53,609 bases of DNA, from assembly GCA_020850475.1 (NCBI GenBank), contig JADZEO010000143.1, positions 1-53,609 on the forward strand, in the 5' to 3' direction. The stretch is from Bdellovibrionales bacterium (GTDB lineage Bacteria > Bdellovibrionota > Bdellovibrionia > Bdellovibrionales > UBA1609). Below the pieces are notes generated by a model. That model made no database searches. It was not told the origin of the DNA and saw only the letters and a program-made list of their open reading frames with translations. The position numbers and the translations under genes are program-made. Below are positions 1-8,035 of this stretch, piece by piece (positions within the stretch are counted from its first letter, which is position 1; the number at the start of each line of letters is the position of its first letter).

Positions 1-1209
1 ACGGCAGCTTCCGGGGCGAGTTGGTTTTTTGTGATCAAGGGAGCGAAGAGTTACAATCAAGGCCTTACCAAAGATTTTTCTACGGTCGGCATTGCCATCG
101 AGGGCGAGAAGCAGGATCAGCTGCGGTTCACCCTAGAAAAACAACTCGCCTACTTCCCAAAGCTACTGGCTATCCAAAACGCCATTCCCGTTCGAAAAGA
201 GCTCATAAGTAAATTTGGCGACAAGTGGACCGAGCCCGCCAATCTCGTCACCTTAGGGGCTTACAAGTTGAAGGATTGGAAACACGACAATTACCTCGTA
301 CTTGAACGAAATCCCAATTTCTTTTTGCCTGCCCCCGCCGTCAAGAGTGTTTTGTTGCGAATCATTCACGACGAATCGACCGGCGTTAATCTCTTTGAAA
401 GCGGACAGCTCGATATTCAGCCCACGATTCCAGCGGGCGAAGTCAATCGACTAAAAACCAAACCTTCCTTTCGTTCGACTCCCGAATACTCCATTCACTT
501 TATCGGGTTTAACACCAAGAAGAAGCCCTTCGACAACTCCCGCGTGCGCCAGGCCATTTCGATGGCCATCGATCGAAACGAAATCGTCAAGATCCTGAGT
601 GGCAGCATGATGCCCAATCGCGCCTGGTTGCCTCCGGGACTACTGGGCTACAGTGAGCTCTTTGGCATGACGTTCGACCCCGACAAAGCTCGCATTCTGC
701 TGGGGCAAGCTGGATTTGGCGGAAGTAACCCCTTCCCCAAAGCGACGATCGCCTACAACACCAACTCCAACCACAAATTGGTGATCGAAAACATTCAAGC
801 TCAACTTAAACGGAATCTCGGTATCGAGCTCGACGTCCAGAACCAAGAATGGAAAAGTTATCTCGCCCAAATTAACTCCGACCCGCCCCACTTGTTTCGC
901 ATGGGTTGGATTGCCATCTTTCCAGACCCCGCTCCGATGTTCGAAGTTTTTCGCAGTGACTCTGAGTTCAACCGGCCCCAGTGGAAGTATCCGGGCTTTG
1001 ACAAACTCCTCGACGAAGCCGCCGGGGAACTCGATGAAGCAAAACGTTACGAGTACTACAAGAATATTCAGTCGCTGTTAAGTACTGAGGAAGTGCCGGC
1101 CTTTGCCCTGTATTCTTCGAACAATCGCTACTTGGTGAATGAACGCGTGCAAAACTTTTTTTTGAATCCCCTTGATCGAGTGGAATTTCGCCATATTAAA
1201 TTCAAGTGA
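1..1209 (+). CDS. Peptide ABC transporter substrate-binding protein, 5'-truncated
   Basis: Binds peptides or similar ligands outside the inner membrane and delivers them to an ABC permease (SBP_bac_5/OppA-DppA family). The reading frame is open from the first base, so the N-terminus and any signal peptide lie outside the window. What remains (about 400 residues) is the family C-terminal two thirds: a block ending in YKLKDWKHDNYLVLERNPNF, the FDNSRVRQAISMAIDR block typical of OppA-like proteins, and a C-terminal DPAPMFEVF...YPGFDKLLDEA segment. No permease or ATPase gene follows; the next gene is unrelated. Family assignment is firm, the ligand is not known. Confidence 0.9.
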   Translation, partial: TAASGASWFFVIKGAKSYNQGLTKDFSTVGIAIEGEKQDQLRFTLEKQLAYFPKLLAIQNAIPVRKELISKFGDKWTEPANLVTLGAYKLKDWKHDNYLVLERNPNFFLPAPAVKSVLLRIIHDESTGVNLFESGQLDIQPTIPAGEVNRLKTKPSFRSTPEYSIHFIGFNTKKKPFDNSRVRQAISMAIDRNEIVKILSGSMMPNRAWLPPGLLGYSELFGMTFDPDKARILLGQAGFGGSNPFPKATIAYNTNSNHKLVIENIQAQLKRNLGIELDVQNQEWKSYLAQINSDPPHLFRMGWIAIFPDPAPMFEVFRSDSEFNRPQWKYPGFDKLLDEAAGELDEAKRYEYYKNIQSLLSTEEVPAFALYSSNNRYLVNERVQNFFLNPLDRVEFRHIKFK

Positions 1210-1261
1210 CAGCAGGAAGAATTGAGTGCTAGTTGTTGGGCCACACAAAAAGGAAATACTG

Positions 1262-1741
1262 ATGGAGTGCCCTTGCCAGAGTGGAAATGAATTTAGCTTG
1301 TGTTGCGAGCCCTACCTCGCAGGCAAAAAGCAGCCGTCGACCGCGGAGCAACTCATGCGCGCCCGCTACACCGCCTTTACCCGCGTCGACATGGATTTTG
1401 TCAATGCCACCCACGATCCCAAAACGCGCAAGGATCTCGACACCGAGGCCAATCGCCAGTGGGCCGAGCGCGCCCAGTGGCAGGGCTTGGAAATTGTCGA
1501 GACCTCGGGCGGTGGCCCCGACGACGAACAGGGCACCGTGGAGTTTAAAGCGACCTTTGATTTGGGCAAGGGCTCCGAAACTCATCACGAGCTCAGCCAG
1601 TTTGTTAAGCGCAACGGTCAGTGGTTTTTTTCTGATGGAAAAAATCCCAAAGTAAAAACGGTCGAACGAAACGACAAAGTCGGTCGCAATGACCCTTGCC
1701 CTTGTGGAAGTGGTCAGAAGTTTAAAAAGTGTTGTGGCTAG
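1262..1741 (+). CDS. YchJ-family protein with two SEC-C zinc motifs
   Basis: 159 residues. Resembles the UPF0225/YchJ family: an N-terminal SEC-C-like cysteine cluster ([13 protein letters not shown]), a central NTF2-like domain ([21 protein letters not shown]), and a C-terminal SEC-C motif ([13 protein letters not shown]) that in SecA-type proteins binds zinc. The biochemical role of YchJ proteins is not established. The ATG at 1262 is preferred over upstream starts because AAGGAAA lies about 6 bases before it and the protein then begins directly at the first cysteine cluster. The next gene begins 8 bases after the stop with its own strong Shine-Dalgarno, so the two are probably co-transcribed. 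Confidence 0.88.
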   Translation: MECPCQSGNEFSLCCEPYLAGKKQPSTAEQLMRARYTAFTRVDMDFVNATHDPKTRKDLDTEANRQWAERAQWQGLEIVETSGGGPDDEQGTVEFKATFDLGKGSETHHELSQFVKRNGQWFFSDGKNPKVKTVERNDKVGRNDPCPCGSGQKFKKCCG

Positions 1742-1749
1742 GAGGTCCT

Positions 1750-2211
1750 ATGAAGTTGGTTGTGGTTTTAATTTTGAGCGCGATTTCAGGGTTGGCAAAT
1801 GCCAACGGGGTTAAAGACAAGCCCTACTATGGCAGCCAAATCTCCCGCACCGATGCCGTCGAGTTAACTGAAGCGATCACCAAGATCGCGGAGGTCAAGG
1901 GCAAGGAGATCCTGGTCACTGGGACCGTGGAAAAAGTGTGTTCCAATAAGGGCTGTTGGATGGCAATTAAGTCGGGAGAACACGCCGCCCGTGTGACCTT
2001 TAAAGATTATGGATTTTTTGTGCCCGAGTCGCTCAAGGGCAAGCGCGTGTTAGCCCAAGGTCAACTGAGTGAACAGGTGCTGGAAGTTTCGGAAGCCAAG
2101 CACTTTGCCAAAGACGCCGGGCAAAGCAAAGAGGAAGTCGCCGCCATTAAGGAACCGCAAAAGGAATTTCGCTTTGTGGCCTCTGGAATCGCAATCGCAA
2201 AGGGTCAGTAA
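1750..2211 (+). CDS. Exported DUF4920 protein
   Basis: 153 residues, with a short N-terminal signal peptide (MKLVVVLILSAISGLANA) implying export. The rest matches the DUF4920 pattern: EILVTGTVEKVCSNKGCWM followed by RVTFKDYGFFVP, a small beta-barrel-like domain with a Cys-x4-Cys pair that may bind a metal. Function is unknown. The start at 1750 is set by GGAGGT at 1741-1746, which overlaps the stop codon of the upstream SEC-C gene, suggesting coupled translation. Only 3 bases separate its stop codon from the next gene. Confidence 0.85.
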   Translation: MKLVVVLILSAISGLANANGVKDKPYYGSQISRTDAVELTEAITKIAEVKGKEILVTGTVEKVCSNKGCWMAIKSGEHAARVTFKDYGFFVPESLKGKRVLAQGQLSEQVLEVSEAKHFAKDAGQSKEEVAAIKEPQKEFRFVASGIAIAKGQ

Positions 2212-2214
2212 CCG

Positions 2215-2688
2215 GTGGCATTATTTTCCATTGAACAAGTCGATTTGAGCAAGCCCGAGAGTCGTCAACTCTTGGGCGCCATCAAATTGGATCGTTTGCT
2301 CTTTGGCCATGCTCACTCCTGCACGCTGAGCACGGAAATTCGCAGAAAGTATCGCCCCAGTCTGTTTGTCGCGCTCGCAAGCGACGGCGAGGTGATCGGC
2401 TTCAAGCTCGGCTACGAGCGCAAACACCAGAATTACTATAGCTGGATGGGAGGCGTTGACCCCGAGCATCGCGCCCAGGGCGTCGGGAAGGCTCTCATGA
2501 AAGCCCAACACGCTTGGGCCGAGAGTGAGGGATATCACGCCATTCGCACTCAATCTAAAAATAAGTGGCGCGACATGATCATCTTAAATCTCAAATCTGG
2601 GTTCAACATCATCGGCACTTTTCAAGACGACGAAGGCGACACCAAAATCATGATGGAAAAGCGCTTTCGAAGTGTGGAGGAGGATTAG
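2215..2688 (+). CDS. GNAT-family N-acetyltransferase
   Basis: 157 residues, cytoplasmic. The acetyl-CoA binding motif A is visible as VDPEHRAQGVGKALM (R-x-x-G-x-G/A type), followed by the helix and the LNLKSGFNIIGTFQDD segment typical of motif B. The substrate cannot be inferred. The start is a GTG at 2215, three bases after the DUF4920 stop, so the gene is probably the last of a three-gene unit. The gene runs convergently into selD; a hairpin lies between them. Confidence 0.85.
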   Translation: MALFSIEQVDLSKPESRQLLGAIKLDRLLFGHAHSCTLSTEIRRKYRPSLFVALASDGEVIGFKLGYERKHQNYYSWMGGVDPEHRAQGVGKALMKAQHAWAESEGYHAIRTQSKNKWRDMIILNLKSGFNIIGTFQDDEGDTKIMMEKRFRSVEED

Positions 2689-2721
2689 GGGTCCGCCGAG
2701 CTCGCCCGCGCCTTCGGACCC
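2689..2721. terminator. Inverted repeat between convergent genes, possible bidirectional terminator
   Basis: Perfect 7-bp arms GGGTCCG (2689-2695) and CGGACCC (2715-2721) around a 19-base GC-rich spacer, exactly between the convergent GNAT and selD stop codons. No T-tract follows in either direction, so termination is only suggested by position. Confidence 0.35.
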
Positions 2722-2732
2722 ATCAACCCACG

Positions 2733-3803
2733 TTAATCCGCCTTGAAGCGAAGAGCGGAACCGCCCTGAGTCGACGGCTTCAAGACTCGCCCAATAGTGG
2801 CCGCCCGAGGAAACTGAGCGCGTACGCGACGAAGAACTTCCTCGGCATCCTGCGGAGCCACGGAGAGCAAAAGCCCCCCGGAGGTTTGAGCATCTAAGGC
2901 CAACCACCGCCACTCGGCGGGCAACTGAGACCACTCCACCTTATCAGCCGTGTACTCGAGGTTGGTTTTGTGAGCCCGATTGAGAATTCCTGCGCGCAAC
3001 GACTCCAAAGCTCCGGACAAAATCGGCAATTGGTCAGTATTGATCTCGATTTGCACGCCGCTACCGACGGCCATTTCCATGGCGTGCCCGGCTAAGCCAA
3101 AGCCGGTGATGTCGGTTGCCGCGTGAATTTCAAGGTCCCCCACCAGTTCCGGTACGCGATTGAGCTGGGCCATACTGGCGGTCGCTTCATTGATCCACTC
3201 AGGCTCAGCCTTGCCCTCCTTGGTGGCACTGATCAGCACGCCGGTGCCGAGGGCCTTCGTCAGGATCAGCAGATCGCCGGGTTGAGCGTTGGCGTTGGTC
3301 CACGCGCGAGTTGCCGGAACAAAACCGGTGACCGAAAAACCAAGCTTGAGAGTTTCATCATCGATGCTGTGTCCCCCCGCGAGTCCGGCGCCGGCTTCCT
3401 CAATTTTTTCTACAGCTCCGCGCATGAGCGGCTCAACCAACTCCAAGGGCAGATGAGCCGTGGGAAACGCCAAAATTGTGAGAGCCAAGGCGGGTGAGCC
3501 ACCCATCGCGTAGACATCACTCAAGGCGTTCGCCGCAGCGATGCGGCCAAAATCCACAGGGTCATCAACAATCGGGGTAAAAAAGTCGAGGGTGTTAACC
3601 ATCAGCCGACCATCTCCCAAATCCCACAAGGCGGCGTCATCAAACTTTTCCATGCCGACCAAAAGCGGGGCGGGCCGCGTGAGCTTGAGGGACTGGAGTA
3701 TTTTGCTTAATGCCCCCGCAGGAAGCTTGGCCGCACAGCCACCCCTTTTTACCGTCTTAGTAAGCGCCACGGATTCTGGTTTGGTCTCGATATTTGAGTG
3801 CAT
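2733..3803 (-). CDS. selD: Selenide, water dikinase
   Basis: 356 residues. Makes selenophosphate from selenide and ATP, the selenium donor for selenocysteine and for 2-selenouridine in tRNA. The glycine-rich N-terminus holds GGCAAK with the catalytic Cys23 and Lys26 (C-x2-K); it is a cysteine, not a selenocysteine form. The AIRS-type ATP-binding motifs follow: VNTLDFFTPIVDDP, AANALSDVYAMGG and GLAGGHSID, then TDITGFGLAGHAMEMA. The ATG at 3803 is chosen over an upstream in-frame start because AGGAG precedes it at good spacing. It begins 11 bases after the queD stop, so the two share a transcript. No selA or selB is in view, so the use of selenophosphate cannot be decided here. Confidence 0.95.
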   Translation of the reverse strand: MHSNIETKPESVALTKTVKRGGCAAKLPAGALSKILQSLKLTRPAPLLVGMEKFDDAALWDLGDGRLMVNTLDFFTPIVDDPVDFGRIAAANALSDVYAMGGSPALALTILAFPTAHLPLELVEPLMRGAVEKIEEAGAGLAGGHSIDDETLKLGFSVTGFVPATRAWTNANAQPGDLLILTKALGTGVLISATKEGKAEPEWINEATASMAQLNRVPELVGDLEIHAATDITGFGLAGHAMEMAVGSGVQIEINTDQLPILSGALESLRAGILNRAHKTNLEYTADKVEWSQLPAEWRWLALDAQTSGGLLLSVAPQDAEEVLRRVRAQFPRAATIGRVLKPSTQGGSALRFKAD

Positions 3804-3814
3804 AGCAGCTCCTC

Positions 3815-4240
3815 TTAGGTTCGGCGTACCGTACAAGAGTGAGTACAAGTTTCATCAATGGTCACGGTGCTCAAGGGAAAGCCCAACTCTTCTGACTTTC
3901 CAAGGAGGTATTGAGCGATCACTTCGGAAGTTGGATTGTGGGCAAACAAAAAATGCTTCTGCTCGGTGCCGATCAAAAAATCAATTGTTTCATGATCCGA
4001 CTCCGCCAAAAGGGTCGCATGATCCCATTGTTCCTTGCACCACTCTTTGAGCAACTTGAAATCAGCAAAGTCTTTGACCATGCCAAAGCGGTCGAGCTCG
4101 TCTCCCTCAATCGTGCAAGTCACCCGAAACGAATGCCCATGTAGATTACGGCACTTCCCCGGATAGCCATTGACCAAGCGATGGGCCGCCTCAAAAGTGA
4201 ACGAGGTGCTGAGAGTAAAATGATTTTTCGACTGAGCCAT
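3815..4240 (-). CDS. queD: 6-carboxy-5,6,7,8-tetrahydropterin synthase (QueD)
   Basis: 141 residues. Second step of queuosine/7-deazaguanine synthesis: converts dihydroneopterin triphosphate to 6-carboxytetrahydropterin. Visible motifs: FEAAHRL (zinc His), CRNLHGHSFRV with the catalytic Cys and the HGH zinc ligands, MVKDFADFK, WDHATLL, NPTSEVIAQYL and a C-terminal DETCTHSC. The Cys-x3-HGH arrangement favours QueD over eukaryotic-type pyruvoyltetrahydropterin synthase. It is first in a two-gene unit with selD; both products can end in tRNA wobble modification, which may explain the pairing (inference). Confidence 0.94.
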   Translation of the reverse strand: MAQSKNHFTLSTSFTFEAAHRLVNGYPGKCRNLHGHSFRVTCTIEGDELDRFGMVKDFADFKLLKEWCKEQWDHATLLAESDHETIDFLIGTEQKHFLFAHNPTSEVIAQYLLGKSEELGFPLSTVTIDETCTHSCTVRRT

Positions 4241-4607
4241 GGCGGGAGAATGGGTTATTTGTGACTCTGAGTCAACCCCCCAAGCCTCCCCGCGCCCTCT
4301 TGGGGCCCCGGATCTCGGTCTTGACGTGAATTTTTGCTAAGCAAACCACTCCCCGTCTGGAGCTTTCCAAGGAAAATTTGTCTAACCCGAACGCAGTCAT
4401 AGTCGGGATCTGATTCATGGACTATTCACACCAATGCCAACGGCACCTCCCAACTTCGCTTGCTGAACTCTCTTGGGGAGCCAAGTCAGGGAAGTTTGTT
4501 GAGACTCGATGCTGGTCCGAATCTTCGCCGTCGCGCCGAGCTTATAAGCGAAATTGGGAGGCGCCGTTGGCCAAGTTGAATGGTCCAAAATACCCGGGAG
4601 TCTAAAA
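4241..4607. other. Gene-free stretch with long imperfect inverted repeat
   Basis: 367 bases between divergent genes with no convincing coding sequence. Most of it is taken up by the inverted repeat at 4418-4587. The left part (4241-4417) should hold the queD promoter, but no hexamer pair is clear enough to call. Confidence 0.6.
4418..4587. repeat. Imperfect inverted repeat, about 45 bp per arm
   Basis: Left arm 4418-4462 and right arm about 4545-4587 are reverse complements with few mismatches: the left arm reads TGGACTATTCAC...CCAACGGCACCTCCCAACTTCGCTT and the complement of the right arm TGGACCATTCAA...CCAACGGCGCCTCCCAATTTCGCTT. The interior of about 80 bases holds a further small hairpin (CTTGG-GGAG-CCAAG, 4472-4485). 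It could be a miniature mobile element, or a long stem-loop in the leader of the gene starting at 4608. No second copy was noticed in this window. Confidence 0.75.
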
Positions 4608-5102
4608 ATGTTTAAAGCCCTTGTTCTGAGCGCCGCAGTTATCATGACCCAATTGGCGGGAGCCAGCCTCGAAAAAAACGAAGTTCTTAAAGGCCTGGCG
4701 GGACGCTATGCTCTGGAGTTTAGCCCCAACTCAAGCCTCAATATCGTCATCCGCTCGTCGGGTGCCGTGCAGGTTCTGAACGAATTTGATAACCTCTCAA
4801 TGATGGAAGGCAAACTCACCTTTGCCGGCAGCACCACCTCCGCTTTAATGAGCGGGTTGCCAGTCGGCCATCTGGTGGTGACCCAAGCCGGAGACGAGGA
4901 CACTCGTGACTTTCACGTCCTTCTCACCGTTGAGCAAAGCCCCGAAGGCGAAGATCAAAATCAGGTGAAGGTGATTGCGGCCTTTGAAACCTTTAACGAC
5001 GGCCCCAATGAACTGAGCTCCGTTGAAAAGGCCACCTTTAGCCTTAAAAAGTACAACAAGGCGACCAAGCGATTTGAAACCTTGTACTCAAAAACACGTT
5101 AA
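4608..5102 (+). CDS. Exported protein of unknown function
   Basis: 164 residues with a signal peptide (MFKALVLSAAVIMTQLAGA). The mature part is a predicted beta-rich domain: GRYALEFSPNSSLNIVIRSSGAVQVLNEF, then a hydrophilic C-terminus ending KKYNKATKRFETLYSKTR. I do not recognise a family. The ATG at 4608 is chosen because GGGAG lies 7 bases upstream and the signal peptide begins there; an in-frame upstream ATG would add residues encoded by the right arm of the inverted repeat. A good terminator follows, so the gene is probably monocistronic. Confidence 0.75.
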   Translation: MFKALVLSAAVIMTQLAGASLEKNEVLKGLAGRYALEFSPNSSLNIVIRSSGAVQVLNEFDNLSMMEGKLTFAGSTTSALMSGLPVGHLVVTQAGDEDTRDFHVLLTVEQSPEGEDQNQVKVIAAFETFNDGPNELSSVEKATFSLKKYNKATKRFETLYSKTR

Positions 5103-5132
5103 TTTTATCCTTTTGATTTCAAGTACTTATTA

Positions 5133-5157
5133 GGGGCTTGCAGAGCCCCTTTTATTT
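5133..5157 (+). terminator. Rho-independent terminator
   Basis: GGGGCT (5133-5138), loop TGCAG, AGCCCC (5144-5149), then TTTTATTTT. It lies 30 bases after the stop of the exported protein gene. Confidence 0.9.
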
Positions 5158-5243
5158 TGTCCTAAAGTGATACAGTCTTTGGTCCGATAGATTTCCCATG
5201 GGCTAAGGCCCTGTGGGTATTTGCTGAGTGTTAGGTGCTAAAA

Positions 5244-6665
5244 ATGCAAAGTCACTTTCGCTTTCCGCGGAGAACCCTGATTTGGGCGGTGGTTCTCTGG
5301 GTGAGTTCTGTAGGACTTGTGACCCCAACCCTTGCAGCAAATGATGAGCAACCGACGGAGACAAATTCCAATTGCCCTGCGGATCAGGTGCCGTACCAAG
5401 GGATTTGTGTCCGCTTGCCGAGTTTACAGGAAGTTGAGCTTGATCGCGATTACTGTGAGAGCTCTCAAGAGTCGGCACGAATCTGTTGCAACGATCCCCT
5501 CCGCTGCCTCACCGGGCAAGACGGGCCAAGCATCGGGGCGATAAATGCCGTCGGTAGCTTGGCCTTGGCTGCCGTCGCCATCAGCCATCAAAATGCCGCA
5601 GGCCAAGGCCTGGTCGCGACCTGCAATCTCATGAAGAAGGTCGCCCTCGGCGGTGCCATTGCGAACGCCGCGCTGGGAACTAAATGTTTGAGCGACAAGT
5701 CGAGTTGCGAAGAGCGCTGCCAAGCGGTCAGCGAAAAATACGAACGCGTCCTACGCGATTGCGATGGGCTGAGTCTCCAAGCGCGCACCACTCGCCAAAC
5801 CCCTTCGCTGTGTACGTCTCAATTTCGTCAAGCTTACCTCTCAGCATTGGCCACGGCCCGCGGACGCGGCGAGCGCTGCACCTCATACAATTTAAACATC
5901 GCCCAGATGGGTGCGAGTGCCGTCCAAAGCGTCGCCGCTTCGCAACTGGCAAGCCTCTGCGAATCGACGGCGATGGCAGAAACCCAAGTGCCAGCAATTG
6001 ACACCAAACCCTTCAACAGCGACTGCCTAGATCCCGCCAATGTGGCCAACCCCATTTGCTTTCGCTGTCGAGGACCGCAAGCGGCAACCGACCCCTTGTG
6101 CCGCGGAATCGACAGCGCAAGTGCTCGCCGTCCCTCTGCCACCGACTTCCACAAGGCTGTTAGCGACGGCCGCCGGGTCGATGGTTCGGACCTCGTGGTT
6201 CCAACCAACGACACCCAAAAACAAAACCCACAATTTGACTCGCGCCCAATTTCGCCCGCGTCAGCCCAGGAAATTCCTAACAACGGTGGAGGATTTGCTA
6301 TGGCCGCCAACAATGCCGGCTCTTCCGGTTCCCCTACCTACGTCAATCAAGAAGATCCAGGTTACCCCACTGAGGTTTTGCACGGTGTGGGCTCAATGGG
6401 AGGATTTGTCCCACCCGGCGGCTCAAATTCATTGACCCACTCGGCGGGATTTTATGGGTTTGGCGGACTCCCGCACCCCTCATTGGCCACCGCCCGATTA
6501 AAACTCCAACGCTTTCTTCCCGGGACACTCACCAATCAACGTCACCCTGCCGGGCTAAAGGATCTCACCAGCCGCGAGTTGGGCCAACGTCACGATGATA
6601 TCTTTCAACGCATTTCCCAACGCGTTCGATTTCTTTGCCGAACCAAGCGACTCATTTGCGATTAA
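5244..6665 (+). CDS. Exported cysteine-rich protein of unknown function
   Basis: 473 residues. N-terminal signal peptide (MQSHFRFPRRTLIWAVVLWV... to about LAAND), then a region with many paired cysteines (CPADQVPYQGIC, YCESSQESARICC, CLSDKSSCEERC) that would form disulfides in the periplasm or outside the cell. The middle is Pro/Ser/Thr-rich and probably disordered (about residues 270-400), and the end is basic and compact. No enzyme motif was seen. The ATG at 5244 has AGG 8 bases upstream; an in-frame GTG at 5235 is possible. The phrase ARICCNDPLRCL reminds me of a family of Bdellovibrio secreted proteins, but I cannot confirm it here. Confidence 0.75.
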   Translation: MQSHFRFPRRTLIWAVVLWVSSVGLVTPTLAANDEQPTETNSNCPADQVPYQGICVRLPSLQEVELDRDYCESSQESARICCNDPLRCLTGQDGPSIGAINAVGSLALAAVAISHQNAAGQGLVATCNLMKKVALGGAIANAALGTKCLSDKSSCEERCQAVSEKYERVLRDCDGLSLQARTTRQTPSLCTSQFRQAYLSALATARGRGERCTSYNLNIAQMGASAVQSVAASQLASLCESTAMAETQVPAIDTKPFNSDCLDPANVANPICFRCRGPQAATDPLCRGIDSASARRPSATDFHKAVSDGRRVDGSDLVVPTNDTQKQNPQFDSRPISPASAQEIPNNGGGFAMAANNAGSSGSPTYVNQEDPGYPTEVLHGVGSMGGFVPPGGSNSLTHSAGFYGFGGLPHPSLATARLKLQRFLPGTLTNQRHPAGLKDLTSRELGQRHDDIFQRISQRVRFLCRTKRLICD

Positions 6666-6808
6666 GGAGTGAATGAAACTTAGGTAATGCTTTGAATCAT
6701 GTCTCGCCTAGACCAGTTTTTTAAACGGACACTTCACTCTTGGTTGAGAGTCGTTAATACTTTTTGAGTTATGCAAAAACTGGCGATCCCAACAGTGAGG
6801 AATCTGAC

Positions 6809-8035
6809 ATGAAACCCAACTACTCGCGACGTGATTTTATCGAACTCATTGCCCGCACGGGAGTGCTCTATGCCGCTGCTCCCTGGTTCTCACCCCTGTT
6901 TGCTTGGGCCAATCAAGATCTCGGCTTTGACGCTTTCGTGGTTTCCGACGGGCCGACCGTTCAACCCGATCCCGACTGGAAGGGGTTCGCGCAAGGTGAC
7001 ATGCTCGCGACACCATCAGGCGCTTCCATCTGGGACCTTAAATTTAACTCGATCAAGAAATTTGACCTCAGCTTTCTCGCCCATAAGTTTCAACAAAACC
7101 CCAAACGGCCCAATCAATTAGTCGGGCCCGGCAAGCGCATTCGACGGATGGCAGTTTGTGACTTAAAAGCAGGAACCGTAAAAGATTTTGAGCCACCGGC
7201 AGGGGTTACTTTGTTTGGCCACGGATTTTTCGATGCGACAGGAAAACACTTTTATGCCACGGCCTTTGACCATCAAAAAGGCCTGGGCGTCATTCTCAAA
7301 TACACGACTGATGCCTTTAAACTTGTGAGCACGAGCCCCAGTTACGGCTTGTATCCCCATGATGCTCAAGTGATTCCCGAGCTCGGAGCCACGGTGTGTG
7401 CCGTTTTGAATGTCGGAGCCCTTGAAGGGGGCAAAAGTCGCTACCCCTTCGACCAAAAGACGAACACCAAGACTTCGGTGGCCGTGATTGACTACAGTGA
7501 CGGCAAACTGTTGCGCGAAATCTTTGTGCCCAATATGACCGGAGGACTCGCGCACTATGTGAGAGTCAACGGATCCCAAATTTTTGCTGTCGGTGCGGGC
7601 CGAACCGGTGGCAAGACCGATGTCCCCTCGGCAGCTTTAATCAATTTGCAAACTGGAGTGGCCGAAAACTTTCAAGCCCTGCCGGACTTTTCTCAAGTTC
7701 AAGGAGAGGCTAATAACCCCATTTATATTCCCGACCGCAATTCCATCATGATTAATTCTTACACCTCTTACGATCTGATCGAAATTGGCCTTAAAGAGAA
7801 GAAGATCATCAACCGGCTCACCGTTGCTGACGTGGCTTCGCATCTCTACCTTGGCGCCGGGCAGATGTTGCTCACCAAGAACAAAGCCGACACCCCGATG
7901 CTCGGAATTAATTTGCAAAAGAAGAATTCCGAATTTGGCGTGAACGACGGCAAAGGCAAGTCGCCGATGATTGCGAAGGGTTCGAGCTCACATATTAGCC
8001 CGATTTACCTTGCTCCCAAGGCCTCATCCACCTGA
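6809..8035 (+). CDS. DUF1513 protein with a twin-arginine-like signal
   Basis: 408 residues. N-terminus MKPNYSRRDFIELIARTG carries an S-R-R-x-F-I motif followed by a hydrophobic stretch, so export folded through the Tat system is likely. The body has repeated beta-strand blocks (RIRRMAVCDLKAGTVKDFEPPAG, GHGFFDATGKHFYATAFD, LYPHDAQVIPELGATVCAVLN) as in the DUF1513 beta-propeller-like family, often found beside iron-uptake genes, none of which are visible here. The start at 6809 is supported by GAGGAA 7 bases upstream. Its 3' end overlaps the convergent gene by 31 bases. Confidence 0.85.
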   Translation: MKPNYSRRDFIELIARTGVLYAAAPWFSPLFAWANQDLGFDAFVVSDGPTVQPDPDWKGFAQGDMLATPSGASIWDLKFNSIKKFDLSFLAHKFQQNPKRPNQLVGPGKRIRRMAVCDLKAGTVKDFEPPAGVTLFGHGFFDATGKHFYATAFDHQKGLGVILKYTTDAFKLVSTSPSYGLYPHDAQVIPELGATVCAVLNVGALEGGKSRYPFDQKTNTKTSVAVIDYSDGKLLREIFVPNMTGGLAHYVRVNGSQIFAVGAGRTGGKTDVPSAALINLQTGVAENFQALPDFSQVQGEANNPIYIPDRNSIMINSYTSYDLIEIGLKEKKIINRLTVADVASHLYLGAGQMLLTKNKADTPMLGINLQKKNSEFGVNDGKGKSPMIAKGSSSHISPIYLAPKASST

